Source: Acidobacteriota bacterium
GTDB lineage: Bacteria; Acidobacteriota; Vicinamibacteria; Vicinamibacterales; UBA2999
Assembly: GCA_030697165.1 (NCBI GenBank)
Contig: JAUYQQ010000008.1
Coordinates: 5,001-69,000, forward strand
Direction: 5' to 3'
Length of the DNA: 64,000 bases
A model generated the notes under the pieces. The model had not been told where the DNA came from, ran no database searches, and saw nothing but the letters and a program-made list of their open reading frames with translations. Positions within the stretch are counted from its first letter, which is position 1, and each line of letters opens with the position of its first letter. The translations under genes were made by a program, and so were the position numbers. Positions 7,969 to 18,016 of this stretch are shown here, in pieces.

Positions 7969-9367
7969 CGATCTTGAGCGACAACTGCAGGTAGCCACTA
8001 TGGTCGCGCGGGAAGGCGACCGGATACTGGCCGGTATAGCACGACGTGCAGTACGACGGCCCCTGCCCCTTGACCGACGACAACAGGCCGTCGAGGCTGA
8101 GGTAGCCGATGGTGTCGGCGGCGACGTACTTGCGAATCTCCTCGAGCGTGTGGGTGGCGCCGATCAGCTCCTGCCGCCGCGGCGTATCGACGCCGTAGAA
8201 ACACGGCGAGACCGTCGGTGGGCAACTGATGCGCAGGTGCACTTCCTTCGCGCCCGACGCGCGCACCATCTTCACGATCTTCCGGCTGGTGGTGCCGCGC
8301 ACCAGCGAATCGTCGACCAGCACCACGCGCTTGCCGGCGAGAATGCTCTTCACCGGGTTCAACTTCACCTTGACGCCGAAGTGACGGATCGACTGCGCCG
8401 GCTCGATGAACGTCCGGCCGACGTAGTGATTGCGGATCAAGCCCATCCGCAGGGGAATCTTCGATTCCTCGGAATAGCCAATCGCCGCGCAGACGCCCGA
8501 GTCGGGAATGGGCACGACCACATCCGCCTCGACGCCGGTCTCTCGCGCCAGCACCCGGCCCAGCTCGGTGCGCACTTCGTTGACGCTCTGGCCGAACACC
8601 TCGCTGTCGGGGCGGGCGAAATAAACGTGCTCGAAAATGCAGTGCGACAACTGCGCCTTCGGGAACGGCTTGACCGATCGCAGCCCGTGCGGCCCGATGA
8701 TCAGCACTTCGCCGGGCTCGACGTCACGTACGTAGGTGGCGCCAATCAGGTCGAGCGCGCAAGTCTCTGAACTGACCACCCAGGAGTTATCGAGCTTGCC
8801 CAGGGCCAGCGGCCTGAAGCCGTGCGGATCGCGCACGGCTATCATGGAGTCCTTGGTGATCAGCGCGAACGAGAAGGCGCCGGTCAATTGCGTAACCGAC
8901 TCAACCAGCGCGTCTTCGACCGAGCCGGCCTGCGACCGCGCGTACAAATGCAGCACCACTTCGGTGTCGCTGTTGGTCTGGAAGATCGAGCCGGCGCGGA
9001 CCAGCCGGTCGCGCACTTCGTTGGCATTGACGATGTTGCCGTTGTGGCAGATGCCGACCTGGCCGTGGACGCAGTCGATCAGGATGGGTTGTGCGTTCGA
9101 CAGCTTGCTTTCACCGGCGGTCGAATAGCGAGTGTGGCCGATCGCGATCGGTCCGCTCAGCGTCGCCAGCGTCGCCTCGTTGAAGATGTCGTTGACGTAG
9201 CCCATCTGGCGGACGAGCCGCACGCGCTCGCCGTCGGCCGAGGCAATGCCGGCGCTTTCCTGTCCGCGATGCTGCAGCGCGTAGAGGCCCAGGTAGGCCA
9301 GCTTCGACGCTTCCGGGTGGCCGTAAATGCCGAAGACCCCGCACTCGTCGCGGAACTTATCGAACAT
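7925..9367 (-). CDS. purF: amidophosphoribosyltransferase
   Basis: Commits PRPP to purine synthesis using glutamine. The protein has 480 residues from the ATG at 9367; a GTG two codons earlier is possible. The short propeptide MFDKFRDE precedes Cys9 ([12 protein letters not shown]), the N-terminal nucleophile after processing. The glutaminase part has [11 protein letters not shown] and ICHNGNIVN. The PRPP site is [30 protein letters not shown] segment and a C-terminal [13 protein letters not shown] carry the Cys residues typical of the Fe-S type of the B. subtilis class. It overlaps the purL stop by 11 bases. Confidence 0.97.
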   Translation of the reverse strand: MFDKFRDECGVFGIYGHPEASKLAYLGLYALQHRGQESAGIASADGERVRLVRQMGYVNDIFNEATLATLSGPIAIGHTRYSTAGESKLSNAQPILIDCVHGQVGICHNGNIVNANEVRDRLVRAGSIFQTNSDTEVVLHLYARSQAGSVEDALVESVTQLTGAFSFALITKDSMIAVRDPHGFRPLALGKLDNSWVVSSETCALDLIGATYVRDVEPGEVLIIGPHGLRSVKPFPKAQLSHCIFEHVYFARPDSEVFGQSVNEVRTELGRVLARETGVEADVVVPIPDSGVCAAIGYSEESKIPLRMGLIRNHYVGRTFIEPAQSIRHFGVKVKLNPVKSILAGKRVVLVDDSLVRGTTSRKIVKMVRASGAKEVHLRISCPPTVSPCFYGVDTPRRQELIGATHTLEEIRKYVAADTIGYLSLDGLLSSVKGQGPSYCTSCYTGQYPVAFPRDHSGYLQLSLKIDGPRQPLPEEEPVG

Positions 9368-11630
9368 TGCCACTCATCCTTCGCTCGATCGACGTTGCCC
9401 AGGCCTGCTCGGCAGCGACGATGGCCGAGTCAACCGCCGCCGTGCCCCCCACGCTCAAACGAATGCGATCGCCGCCGGTCTTGCCGATCACGGTGGCCGT
9501 GACGCCTGCGTCCTTCGCGGCGGCGAGGACCGCGTCGAGGCGCTCTGTCGAAGCCGATACGACGATCCGCGATGCTGATTCGCCGAACAGTGTGGCGTTG
9601 ACAGTGTAGGTCCGGCTAAAGCCGGACGCCACATCAGCTGTAGTGTCCGGCTTTAGCCGGACCTCGGCGACATCAGCGGTCACCCCAATGCCGCCGCTGT
9701 TGAACGTGCACTCGGCCAACGTGACGGCGAGGCCGCCTTCCGAACAGTCGTGCGCCGAATCTACCAACCCACCGCGAATCAGCGTGACAATCAGCTTCTG
9801 CAGCGCGGCTTCCCGCGCCAGGTCCAGCGCGGGCGGCATACCGGCCACCGTGCCGTGCATGGTGGCAAGGTATTCGCTGCCGCCCAACTCGCCCAGATTA
9901 TCGCCCAGCAACACCACCGCCGCGCCCGCTCGTTTGAACGCGCGCGTCGTCGTCTTCGCGGCGTCTTCGAGCAGGCCGACCACGCCCAGCACTGGGGTCG
10001 GGTAGATGGCCCGGCCTTCAGTCTCGTTGTAAAGGCTGACGTTGCCGCCGGTGATGGGAATGCCCAGCGCCCGGCACGCTTCGCCAATGCCGCGCACGGC
10101 CTCGCCCAGCTGCCACATGATCTCGGGCCGCTCGGGATTGCCGAAGTTGAGGTTGTTGGTGCCGCCGATCGGCTCGCCGCCGGCGCACGCGACGTTGCGC
10201 CCGGCCTCGGCCACGGCCAGCATGGCGCCACGGTGCGGATCGAGATAACAGAACCGGCCGTTGCCGTCGACCGACACGGCCAGGCCGGTGGTGGTGCCCT
10301 TCACGCGCACCACGGCCGCCGACATGCCGGGCTGGGCGATCGTGTTGGTACCGACGCTGTGGTCGTACTGCCCGTAGGCCCAGCGCTTGCTGGCAATGGT
10401 CGGCACCGTGAGCAGCCGATCGAACGCCGCCTGGGCGGCCGGCGGCGGACCAAGGGCGTCGAGCGACAGCTTCCGCACGTCCTTCTGCCACGACGGTTCC
10501 TGCATGGGCCGGCGATACACCGGTGCTTCATCGGTCAACGCACGGTTCGGCACGTCAGCCACCAGCACACCGCGCTCGTGGACCTTCAGGCGCGAGCCCT
10601 CGACCACCTCGCCGACCTGCACCGCGTGCAGGTCCCACTTCTCGAACACCGCCGTCACTTCGTGCTCGCGGCCCTTCTCGACCACCAGCAACATGCGCTC
10701 CTGCGACTCCGACAGCATGATCTCGTAGGGGGTCATGCCGGTCTCGCGTTGCGGCACATGCATCACATCGATGGTCATGCCGACGCCGCCGCGCGAACCC
10801 ATCTCCGAGGTCGCGCACGACAGGCCGGCCGCGCCCATGTCCTGGAGGCCCAGCACCGCGCCGGTCTTCATCACCTCGATGCAGGCCTCCATCAGGAGCT
10901 TCTCCATGAAGGGATCGCCGACCTGCACGGCCGGACGCTTCTCGGCCGACTTCTCGTCGAACTCGGCCGACGCCATGGTCGCGCCGTGGATGCCGTCGCG
11001 GCCGGTCTTGGCACCAACGTAGAACACCGGGTTGCCGGCGCCCTTGGCGGCGCCTTTGACGATGCCGTCGATGCGCGAGATGCCGAGGCACAGCACGTTC
11101 ACGAGCGGGTTGCCGGAGTACATGTCGTCGAAAACGATCTCGCCGCCCACGGTCGGGATGCCGATGCTGTTGCCGTAGCCGCCGACGCCGGCGACGACCC
11201 CCTCGAAAATGCGGCGGGCCAGCGGCTGGTCGAGCGAGCCGAAACGCAGCGCGTTCAGGAGCGCGATCGGCCGCGCGCCCATGGTGAAGATGTCGCGGAT
11301 GATGCCGCCGACACCGGTCGCAGCGCCCTGGTACGGCTCGATGAACGAGGGATGGTTGTGCGACTCAATCTTGAAGACCGCGCATAAGCCACCACCGATG
11401 TCGACCGCGCCGGCGTTCTCGCCGGGCCCCTGCACGACGCGCGGGCCGGTGGTCGGCAGCGTCTTCAGGTGCACGCGCGAGCTCTTGTAGCTGCAGTGCT
11501 CGGACCACATCACCGAGAACAGGCCCAGCTCCAGCAGGTTGGGCTCGCGGCCCATCAGCTCGAGAATGCGCTCGTACTCGTCCGGCTTGATGCCGTGTCG
11601 TTCCAGAACTGCCGCGTCAATGACTGCCAC
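9357..11630 (-). CDS. purL: phosphoribosylformylglycinamidine synthase, large subunit
   Basis: FGAM synthase catalytic subunit of the three-part PurLQS type, 757 residues from a GTG at 11630. Recognisable blocks are [77 protein letters not shown] and [12 protein letters not shown]. Near the C-terminus an insertion of about 18 residues ([20 protein letters not shown]) lies between TADVAE and [10 protein letters not shown] and is encoded entirely by a palindromic repeat (9608-9663). The normal FGES.SR motif follows directly, so the insertion sits in a loop and the gene is otherwise intact. Confidence 0.97.
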   Translation of the reverse strand: MAVIDAAVLERHGIKPDEYERILELMGREPNLLELGLFSVMWSEHCSYKSSRVHLKTLPTTGPRVVQGPGENAGAVDIGGGLCAVFKIESHNHPSFIEPYQGAATGVGGIIRDIFTMGARPIALLNALRFGSLDQPLARRIFEGVVAGVGGYGNSIGIPTVGGEIVFDDMYSGNPLVNVLCLGISRIDGIVKGAAKGAGNPVFYVGAKTGRDGIHGATMASAEFDEKSAEKRPAVQVGDPFMEKLLMEACIEVMKTGAVLGLQDMGAAGLSCATSEMGSRGGVGMTIDVMHVPQRETGMTPYEIMLSESQERMLLVVEKGREHEVTAVFEKWDLHAVQVGEVVEGSRLKVHERGVLVADVPNRALTDEAPVYRRPMQEPSWQKDVRKLSLDALGPPPAAQAAFDRLLTVPTIASKRWAYGQYDHSVGTNTIAQPGMSAAVVRVKGTTTGLAVSVDGNGRFCYLDPHRGAMLAVAEAGRNVACAGGEPIGGTNNLNFGNPERPEIMWQLGEAVRGIGEACRALGIPITGGNVSLYNETEGRAIYPTPVLGVVGLLEDAAKTTTRAFKRAGAAVVLLGDNLGELGGSEYLATMHGTVAGMPPALDLAREAALQKLIVTLIRGGLVDSAHDCSEGGLAVTLAECTFNSGGIGVTADVAEVRLKPDTTADVASGFSRTYTVNATLFGESASRIVVSASTERLDAVLAAAKDAGVTATVIGKTGGDRIRLSVGGTAAVDSAIVAAEQAWATSIERRMSGNVR
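9608..9663. repeat. inverted pair of the GTCCGGCTAAAGCCGGAC palindrome, in frame in purL
   Basis: GTCCGGCTAAAGCCGGAC and its reverse complement flank a 17-20 base spacer containing GCCACATCAGCTG. The spacer plus arms keep the purL frame open. A single copy occurs in purD at 20448-20470 and a decayed copy in a glycosyltransferase tail at 26186-26207. Confidence 0.85.
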
Positions 11631-11638
11631 CGGTGCCG

Positions 11639-12340
11639 TTACCTCGAGAGGGATGCGAGAGCTTTCACTGCCGATGCCAGGATCACGCGGCCGTCCGCGC
11701 TCCCCAGCTGGGCTTCCGTCGCGCGCTCGGGGTGCGGCATCAGCCCCACCACGTTGCGTTGCCGGTTACAGATGCCGGCGATGTTGTTGAGCGAGCCGTT
11801 GATGTTGCTGGCGGGCGTGACCTCGCCGGCGGCATCCGCGTAGCGGAACACGACCTGGCGGTGGGCCTCGAGCGCGGCCAGCGTCTCGGGATCGGCGTAG
11901 TAGTTGCCCTCGCCGTGCGCCACCGGCATGTGCAGCACTTGCCGGGCGGCGCAGGCCGCCGTGAACGGCGTATCGGTTTGCTCAACGCGCACCGGCACCA
12001 GTCGCGACACGAACTTGATGCGGTCGTTCCTGACCATGGCGCCCGGCAGCATGCCCGCCTCGAGCAGCACCTGGAAGCCATTGCAGATGCCCAGCACCGG
12101 CCCGCCGCGGTCGGCAAACGCCTTGACCGCCGACATGATCGGCGAGAAACGGGCAATGGCGCCGGTGCGAAGGTAGTCGCCGTGCGCGAAGCCGCCAGGC
12201 AGGATCACCACGTCGGCGCCCTGCAGGTCGGTGTCCTTGTGCCACACCAGCGCCGCGTCCTCGCCAATCACCGCCGAGGCCGCGTAGAACGCGTCGTAAT
12301 CCGAGTTCGACCCGGGGAAGACGACCACTGAGAATTTCAT
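11639..12340 (-). CDS. purQ: phosphoribosylformylglycinamidine synthase, glutaminase subunit
   Basis: Class I glutamine amidotransferase feeding ammonia to PurL, 233 residues. The nucleophile is in [15 protein letters not shown] and the catalytic His/Glu in [25 protein letters not shown] and [10 protein letters not shown] are typical. The gene ends 8 bases before the purL GTG and begins 37 bases after purS. The short purS-purQ gap is filled by a degenerate GGGAGTC-type repeat. Confidence 0.97.
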   Translation of the reverse strand: MKFSVVVFPGSNSDYDAFYAASAVIGEDAALVWHKDTDLQGADVVILPGGFAHGDYLRTGAIARFSPIMSAVKAFADRGGPVLGICNGFQVLLEAGMLPGAMVRNDRIKFVSRLVPVRVEQTDTPFTAACAARQVLHMPVAHGEGNYYADPETLAALEAHRQVVFRYADAAGEVTPASNINGSLNNIAGICNRQRNVVGLMPHPERATEAQLGSADGRVILASAVKALASLSR

Positions 12341-12345
12341 CGGTT

Positions 12346-12378
12346 CGACTCCCGACTCCCGGTTCCCGACTCCCGCCT
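12346..12378. repeat. GGGAGTC/CGACTCCC heptad repeat, purS-purQ gap
   Basis: Three to four units of CGACTCCC and one CGGTTCCC variant fill the whole gap between the purQ start and the purS stop. They belong to the same family as 13952-13983, 19574-19605 and 27567-27638. On one strand the G3 runs are spaced by four bases. Confidence 0.8.
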
Positions 12379-12620
12379 CATTCGAAGACCTCGACGCGGT
12401 AGCTCTCGATCACCGGGTTGGCGAGCAGCTTGTCGGCCATCTCGGTCACCCGCGCCTTCGCCTTCGTCGCATCCGGCTCAGTGAGCTCGACCTCGAAGAA
12501 CTTGCCCTGCCGCACATCCTGCACGTCCTGGTAGCCGAGCGTGACGAGCGCATCCGCGACGACGCGGCCCTGGGGATCGAACACGGACGGCTTCAAGGTC
12601 ACATACACACGGGCACGCAT
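12378..12620 (-). CDS. purS: phosphoribosylformylglycinamidine synthase, small subunit
   Basis: 80-residue PurS, the bridging subunit of the PurLQS complex. MRARVYVTLKPSVFDPQGRVVADAL and YQDVQDVRQGKFFEVEL are classical. The ATG at 12620 is preceded by GGAGGAG eight bases upstream, which fixes this start against the longer frame. Confidence 0.96.
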   Translation of the reverse strand: MRARVYVTLKPSVFDPQGRVVADALVTLGYQDVQDVRQGKFFEVELTEPDATKAKARVTEMADKLLANPVIESYRVEVFE

Positions 12621-12632
12621 ACGATCTCCTCC

Positions 12633-12652
12633 GGCGGCACTAAAGTGCCGCC
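12633..12652. repeat. palindrome GGCGGCACT-AA-AGTGCCGCC at the purB/purS junction
   Basis: A 9+2+9 dyad that encodes the last codons and stop of purB (R-A-A-L-stop on the minus strand). It ends just before the purS ribosome-binding site and could pair in the RNA near that site. Confidence 0.75.
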
Positions 12653-13950
12653 CTCCTGGTATCAAAAACTCGGGCGAACACGACGTCGACGTTGCGGAGC
12701 TGTTCCTTCAGGTCGAACGCCTTTTCAATCTCATCAGCCGGCAGCACCACGGCGATGTCGGCATCGGCCAGCAGCAGCGGCTTGAAGTCCTGCTGCTCGT
12801 GGAACGAGCGCATGGCGTTGCGCTGCACCCACTCGTAGGCCTGCTCGCGCGAGACGCCGTGGCGGGCCAGTTCGAGCAGCACCTGTCCCGAGAACACCAC
12901 GCCGCGCGACCGGTTCAGGTTGGCCAGCATGCGATCGGGATACACCACCATGCCGCTGACGATGCGGGTGAAGCGGCGCAACATGTGGTCGAGGGCAATG
13001 AAGGTGTCGGGCAGGATGACGCGCTCGACCGACGAGTGCGAGATGTCGCGCTCGTGCCACAGCGCCACGTTCTCCATCGCCGCCATGGCGTTGCTGCGCA
13101 GCAGGCGGGCCAGGCCGACGATCTGTTCGCAGCCAATCGGGTTGCGCTTGTGCGGCATCGCCGACGACCCTTTTTGCCCCTTGGCAAACGGCTCCTCGAC
13201 TTCGCCGATCTCGGTCTTCTGCAGGCCGCGAATCTCGAGCGCGAACTTTTCGAGGCATGCCCCGGTGATGGCCAGCGCGCTCAACAACTCGGCGTGGCGA
13301 TCGCGCTGGATGACCTGCGACGACACGGCGTCGGGCTCGAGCCCGAGCCGGTGGCACACGTCTTCCTCGATCTTCGGGTCCAGGTGCGCGAAGGTGCCGA
13401 CCGCACCCGAGATCATGCCCACGCGCACGCCCTCGCGGGCCCGCCGCACGCGCTCGATCGAGCGGGCGATGTCGGCGTACCACAGCGCCAGCTTCAAGCC
13501 GAAGGTCATGACCTCGGCATGGACGCCGTGCGTCCGCCCGATCATCGGCGTGTCCTTGTGCTCGATCGCGCGCGTCTTGACGGCCTCGCCGAGGCCGGTC
13601 AGCAGCTTCAGGATCACGTCGCACGCCTCGACCATCTGCACCGCCTGCGCGGTGTCGATCACGTCGGACGAGGTCAGGCCAAAGTGCAGCCAGCGCGCCG
13701 ACGGCCCAACCTTCTCGGCCACCGAGGTGGTGAAGGCAATGACGTCGTGCTGGGTGACCTTTTCGATTTCGTCGATGCGGGCAACGTCGAAGGCGCCCTT
13801 CTCGCGCAGGTCCCGCGCCGCTTCGGCGGGGATGATGCCGGCGGCGGCCATCGCCTCGGCGGCGGCCACTTCGACCTGGAGCCAGGTTTCGTAGCGCCGC
13901 TGGTCGCTCCAGATGCGGCCCATCTCGGGGTTGGTGTAGCGGCTGATCAT
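12640..13950 (-). CDS. purB: adenylosuccinate lyase
   Basis: Splits SAICAR and adenylosuccinate, releasing fumarate, 436 residues. ISRYTNPEMGRIWSDQRRYETWLQVE, FGLTSSDVIDTAQ, MIGRTHGVHAE and the fumarase/aspartase signature GSSAMPHKRNPIGCEQ are all present. It is the first gene of the continuous purine set; the 42-base gap to the upstream M16 peptidase gene is mostly a GGGAGTC heptad repeat. The last residues are encoded by a palindromic repeat. Confidence 0.97.
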   Translation of the reverse strand: MISRYTNPEMGRIWSDQRRYETWLQVEVAAAEAMAAAGIIPAEAARDLREKGAFDVARIDEIEKVTQHDVIAFTTSVAEKVGPSARWLHFGLTSSDVIDTAQAVQMVEACDVILKLLTGLGEAVKTRAIEHKDTPMIGRTHGVHAEVMTFGLKLALWYADIARSIERVRRAREGVRVGMISGAVGTFAHLDPKIEEDVCHRLGLEPDAVSSQVIQRDRHAELLSALAITGACLEKFALEIRGLQKTEIGEVEEPFAKGQKGSSAMPHKRNPIGCEQIVGLARLLRSNAMAAMENVALWHERDISHSSVERVILPDTFIALDHMLRRFTRIVSGMVVYPDRMLANLNRSRGVVFSGQVLLELARHGVSREQAYEWVQRNAMRSFHEQQDFKPLLLADADIAVVLPADEIEKAFDLKEQLRNVDVVFARVFDTRRAAL

Positions 13951-13951
13951 G

Positions 13952-13983
13952 GTCGGGAGTCGGGAGTCGGGAGTCGGGAGTCG
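13952..13983. repeat. GGGAGTC heptad repeat between the M16 peptidase gene and purB
   Basis: Four GTCGGGA units in tandem occupy most of the 42-base gap directly upstream of the purB start. Four G3 runs with four-base loops are on the plus strand, so the transcript of the minus-strand genes carries the C-rich version. Confidence 0.85.
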
Positions 13984-13992
13984 ATCATGTGC

Positions 13993-15261
13993 TTAGAGTG
14001 CAAGGTGCTCCTGGGTGACCTGCAGACCATTGACGTTTCCGAGCACCGTCACGGCGAGCGATCCGGGGGCGAAGAACCGGTCGGCGAGCTTCAACACGTC
14101 TTCCGCCGAGACCCGCTCGATCGCGGCCAGCATTTCGTCGAGCCCGTCGGTGCGGTCGCGGTACATTTCCTGGCGCGCCAGGTGCGACATCCGGCTCGAC
14201 GTGCTCTCGAGGCCGAGCATCAGCGAACCCTTCAGGTGATCCTTGGCGCGCCGCAGTTCGATGGGGTCAAGCCCGCCCAGCTTCATCTGCCGCAGTTCGG
14301 CGACGACCACGTCGATCAGCTCCGCGACCGAGTCGTTGCCGCAGCCGGCATAGATGCTGAGCGCGCCGGCATCCTGGTAGGACGACAGCCCCGAGAACAC
14401 CGAGTACGCCAGGCCGCGCTTCTCGCGCACGTTCTGGAACAGGCGCGAGCTCATCGAGCCGCCGAGCGTGGTGTTGAGCGCGTAGCCGGCGTAGCGTTCC
14501 GGATGGTGCTGCGGCAGGGCCGGCGTCCCGAACACGACGTGGCTCTGCTCCAGGTCCTTCTTGCGAATCTGGATGGTCGAGGCCACGACCGGTGGCGTGT
14601 GCTCGGCGTCGGGGCCGGTATGCGGAATGTGCGCGAGCGCCTTCTCCAGCAGCGACTGCACCTGGTCGTGCTCGAGGTTACCGACGGCCACGACGACGAA
14701 GTTGCCGGCCACGTAGGTGTTCGCGAAGTATTTGGTGATGGTGTCGCGGGTCAGCGCGTTCACGCTGGCCGGCGTGCCGAGAATGGGACGGCCGAGCGGG
14801 TGGCCGCTCCAGAAGCCCTCGGCGAAGATCTCGTGGACCAGATCGTCGGGCGTATCCTCGACCATCTTGATCTCTTCGAGAATGACCTTCTTCTCTTTCT
14901 CGATGTCATCGTCGGCCATCAGCGGATTGCTGATCAGATCGGCGAGAATCTCGACCGCCAGCGGCAGGTGCTCGTCGAGGACCTTCAAGTAGTAGCCGGC
15001 GTACTCCTTGGAGGTGAAGGCGTCTATCTGGCCGCCGATCGAATCCACCTGTTGCGCGATTTCCTCGGCCGAGCGCGTCGGCGTGCCCTTGAAGAGCATG
15101 TGCTCGACGAAGTGCGCGATGCCCATGCTTTCGGTCGGCTCGTGACGCGAACCGCGCGTCAGCCAGATGCCGATGGCGACCGAGCGTACGTGCGGCATCC
15201 GCTCGGTGGCTAGACGGACACCGTTGGCAAGGACGGCGCGACGGATGTTGGGCTCGGACAC
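13993..15261 (-). CDS. M16 zinc peptidase (processing-peptidase type)
   Basis: 422-residue insulinase-family peptidase. The inverted zinc motif is H50-F-V-E53-H54 in GIAHFVEHMLFKGT, with a downstream Glu-rich stretch (EKEKKVILEEIKMVEDTPDD) that holds the third metal ligand. IGGQIDAFTSKEYAGYY and GSMSSRLFQNVREKRGLAYSV are characteristic of the bacterial PepR/YmxG type. No signal peptide is seen, so cytoplasmic. A dnaN-like or pnp neighbourhood is absent. It is transcribed toward purB with a short gap, so it may start the purine transcript. Confidence 0.92.
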   Translation of the reverse strand: MSEPNIRRAVLANGVRLATERMPHVRSVAIGIWLTRGSRHEPTESMGIAHFVEHMLFKGTPTRSAEEIAQQVDSIGGQIDAFTSKEYAGYYLKVLDEHLPLAVEILADLISNPLMADDDIEKEKKVILEEIKMVEDTPDDLVHEIFAEGFWSGHPLGRPILGTPASVNALTRDTITKYFANTYVAGNFVVVAVGNLEHDQVQSLLEKALAHIPHTGPDAEHTPPVVASTIQIRKKDLEQSHVVFGTPALPQHHPERYAGYALNTTLGGSMSSRLFQNVREKRGLAYSVFSGLSSYQDAGALSIYAGCGNDSVAELIDVVVAELRQMKLGGLDPIELRRAKDHLKGSLMLGLESTSSRMSHLARQEMYRDRTDGLDEMLAAIERVSAEDVLKLADRFFAPGSLAVTVLGNVNGLQVTQEHLAL

Positions 15262-15373
15262 GTGGGAACCTGCCGCAGACTAAGTGGTTACGGCAGAAAG
15301 AATTACTGCGCGATCATATCACTTGAGCCGCGTTGGGCGCCATTTGCACATTTCGAAACAAGGGAGATTCGAG

Positions 15374-16048
15374 ATGTCATTCGCCACCCATACGCGCCGG
15401 AACACCAGCCTGCTTGCCGCGTCCGAGAAACGCCTGCTCATCTGGATGGCCGAGCACCTGCCGCGCTGGATCCACTCCGACCACCTGTCTGCGCTCGGGC
15501 TGGCGGCCATGGCCGGCGCCGGCCTCGCGTTCTGGCTGACCGCGTCCCATCCCGTTGCCGGTGCAGGTCTTGTGGCGCTGTGCCTCCTGCTGAACTGGTT
15601 CGGCGACAGCCTCGACGGGACCCTGGCCCGCGTCCGTAACCAGCTGCGGCCGCGCTACGGCTATTACCTCGACCACGTCATCGACCTGACCGGCACAGCC
15701 CTGGTGTTTGCCGGGCTGGCCGCCTCGGGGCACATGAGCCCGGTGGTGGCGGTCCTGGTGGTGGCGGCGTTCTTCCTGGTGTCGGCCGAATCCTACCTGG
15801 CGACCCACGCCCGCGGCATGTTCAACATGGCCTTCCTCGGCATTGGGCCAACCGAACTGAGGCTGGCGCTGGTGGCCGGCGCCTTCGCCCTGATCAGCTC
15901 GCCGGTGATCCGGCCGTTCGGCCTGGTTGAGCTCCGTTTGTTCGATCTCGGGGGTATTGTGGGAGTAGCAGGGATGGTCGTAACCTTCGTCATCACGAGC
16001 GTCAGGAACGCCCACGCCCTTTACCTGGAGGAGACCATCCGATCATGA
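15374..16048 (+). CDS. CDP-alcohol phosphatidyltransferase
   Basis: 224-residue integral membrane enzyme that joins a CDP-linked lipid to an alcohol. The full family motif is visible: D78-x2-D81-G82-x2-A85-R86 then G96-x3-D100-x3-D104 (GDSLDGTLAR, GYYLDHVID). About five or six hydrophobic segments follow. The ATG at 15374 has AGGGAG nine bases upstream; the longer frame from 15284 has no such site. The alcohol (glycerol phosphate, inositol or other) cannot be told. Its stop overlaps the next start by ATGA. Confidence 0.88.
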   Translation: MSFATHTRRNTSLLAASEKRLLIWMAEHLPRWIHSDHLSALGLAAMAGAGLAFWLTASHPVAGAGLVALCLLLNWFGDSLDGTLARVRNQLRPRYGYYLDHVIDLTGTALVFAGLAASGHMSPVVAVLVVAAFFLVSAESYLATHARGMFNMAFLGIGPTELRLALVAGAFALISSPVIRPFGLVELRLFDLGGIVGVAGMVVTFVITSVRNAHALYLEETIRS

Positions 16049-16914
16049 CGGGAGGGCACTGCTTGTCGGGAGGGCACTGCTTGTCGGGATTCGGGTTCCG
16101 GGCCATGGCCGTTGTGCTCATGGTCCTTGTCGCCACCTCCGCGTCGGCCGAACCGATGGAGGCTATCCTGCAAGCAAAGACCGTCGAGGGCTTCAACCGG
16201 TATGCCGCGGCGATCGAGGCGCGCATCGACAGGGAGCTGCGCGACGACTCGCCCTTCCTTGACATCGAGCGCCAGCCGGAGGCACAGCTGGCCAAGTCGA
16301 TGGAACGGCTGCGCCGCGGCGAGGTGATCGTGACGCGGGCGGTTGCGCGCGACGGCGCCGCGAGCGAGATCGAAGTCGAGGGCGGCATGATCAACCACTG
16401 GCGCGGCACCGGCTTCGTGCCCAACGTGAAGCTCGACGTGCTGCTGAAGACACTGCAGGAGCCGCAGGCCGACAAGCACAAGCAGGAAGACGTGCTGTCG
16501 TCGCGCGTGGTGCAGACCGGCGAGAACTCGCAGAAGCTGTTCCTGCGCCTGCGCCGCACCAAGCTGATCACGGTGGTCTACGACACCGAGTACGACACCA
16601 CCTATCGCCGCATCGCGGCCGACCGGGCACTGAGCAACAGCATCTCGACCAGGATCGTCGAGGTCGAAAACGCGGGGACGCCGCAGGAACGGGCGTTGCC
16701 GGAAGGCAACGACCACGGCTTCATGTGGCGGCTCTACTCGTACTGGCGCTACAAGCAAGTGGGCGACGGGGTCGTCGTCGAAGTGGAATCGCTGACGCTC
16801 AGCCGGAACCTGCCGTTCCTGTTCAGCCCGTTCCTCCGGCCCGTGGTCAACAGCACCGCGCGCGACTCGCTGACCCGCACGCTGACGTCCATGCGCGTGC
16901 GGTTCGCCAACTAG
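16045..16914 (+). CDS. exported protein of unknown function
   Basis: 289 residues. A hydrophobic segment (MAVVLMVLVATSASAE) forms a signal peptide, preceded by 20 residues that contain the duplication GGHCLSGGHCLSG. The start may be 16045 (ATGA overlap, GGAGGAG upstream) or the ATG at 16105, which removes the duplication. The mature part has a pattern like a lipid-binding START/SRPBCC fold: a strand-rich core, WRGTGFVPNVKLDVLL, MWRLYSYWRYKQVGDGVVVEVESLTLSR, then a long C-terminal helix. That fold assignment is a guess from pattern. Confidence 0.7.
   Translation: MTGGHCLSGGHCLSGFGFRAMAVVLMVLVATSASAEPMEAILQAKTVEGFNRYAAAIEARIDRELRDDSPFLDIERQPEAQLAKSMERLRRGEVIVTRAVARDGAASEIEVEGGMINHWRGTGFVPNVKLDVLLKTLQEPQADKHKQEDVLSSRVVQTGENSQKLFLRLRRTKLITVVYDTEYDTTYRRIAADRALSNSISTRIVEVENAGTPQERALPEGNDHGFMWRLYSYWRYKQVGDGVVVEVESLTLSRNLPFLFSPFLRPVVNSTARDSLTRTLTSMRVRFAN
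16050..16085. repeat. 18-bp tandem duplication in the leader of the exported protein
   Basis: GGGAGGGCACTGCTTGTC occurs twice in direct tandem without mismatch. It is in frame with the gene starting at 16045 and encodes the doubled GGHCLS. Confidence 0.9.
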
Positions 16915-16915
16915 G

Positions 16916-16945
16916 GTCCGCCTTCGCCAATGGCTTCGGCGGGAC
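16916..16945. repeat. palindrome GTCCGCC..TCGCCAA..GGCGGGAC before rlmN
   Basis: A 30-base inverted repeat that begins two bases after the upstream stop and ends 18 bases before the rlmN start. A 28-base relative lies at 42407-42434 (GTCCGCCGT / ACGGCGGAC). It could act as a hairpin between the two genes. Confidence 0.75.
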
Positions 16946-16963
16946 ACGCGCTACACTGAAGGG

Positions 16964-18012
<1,049 letters not shown>

Positions 18013-18016
<4 letters not shown>

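Noticed and set aside
12541-15213. 890-codon plus-strand open frame opposite purB and the M16 gene, and similar long frames opposite tyrS, purL, mutase, pilB and the kinase
   Set aside because: They are antisense to clearly conserved genes, rich in Arg/His/Ala, and typical of third-position GC bias; no family motifs.
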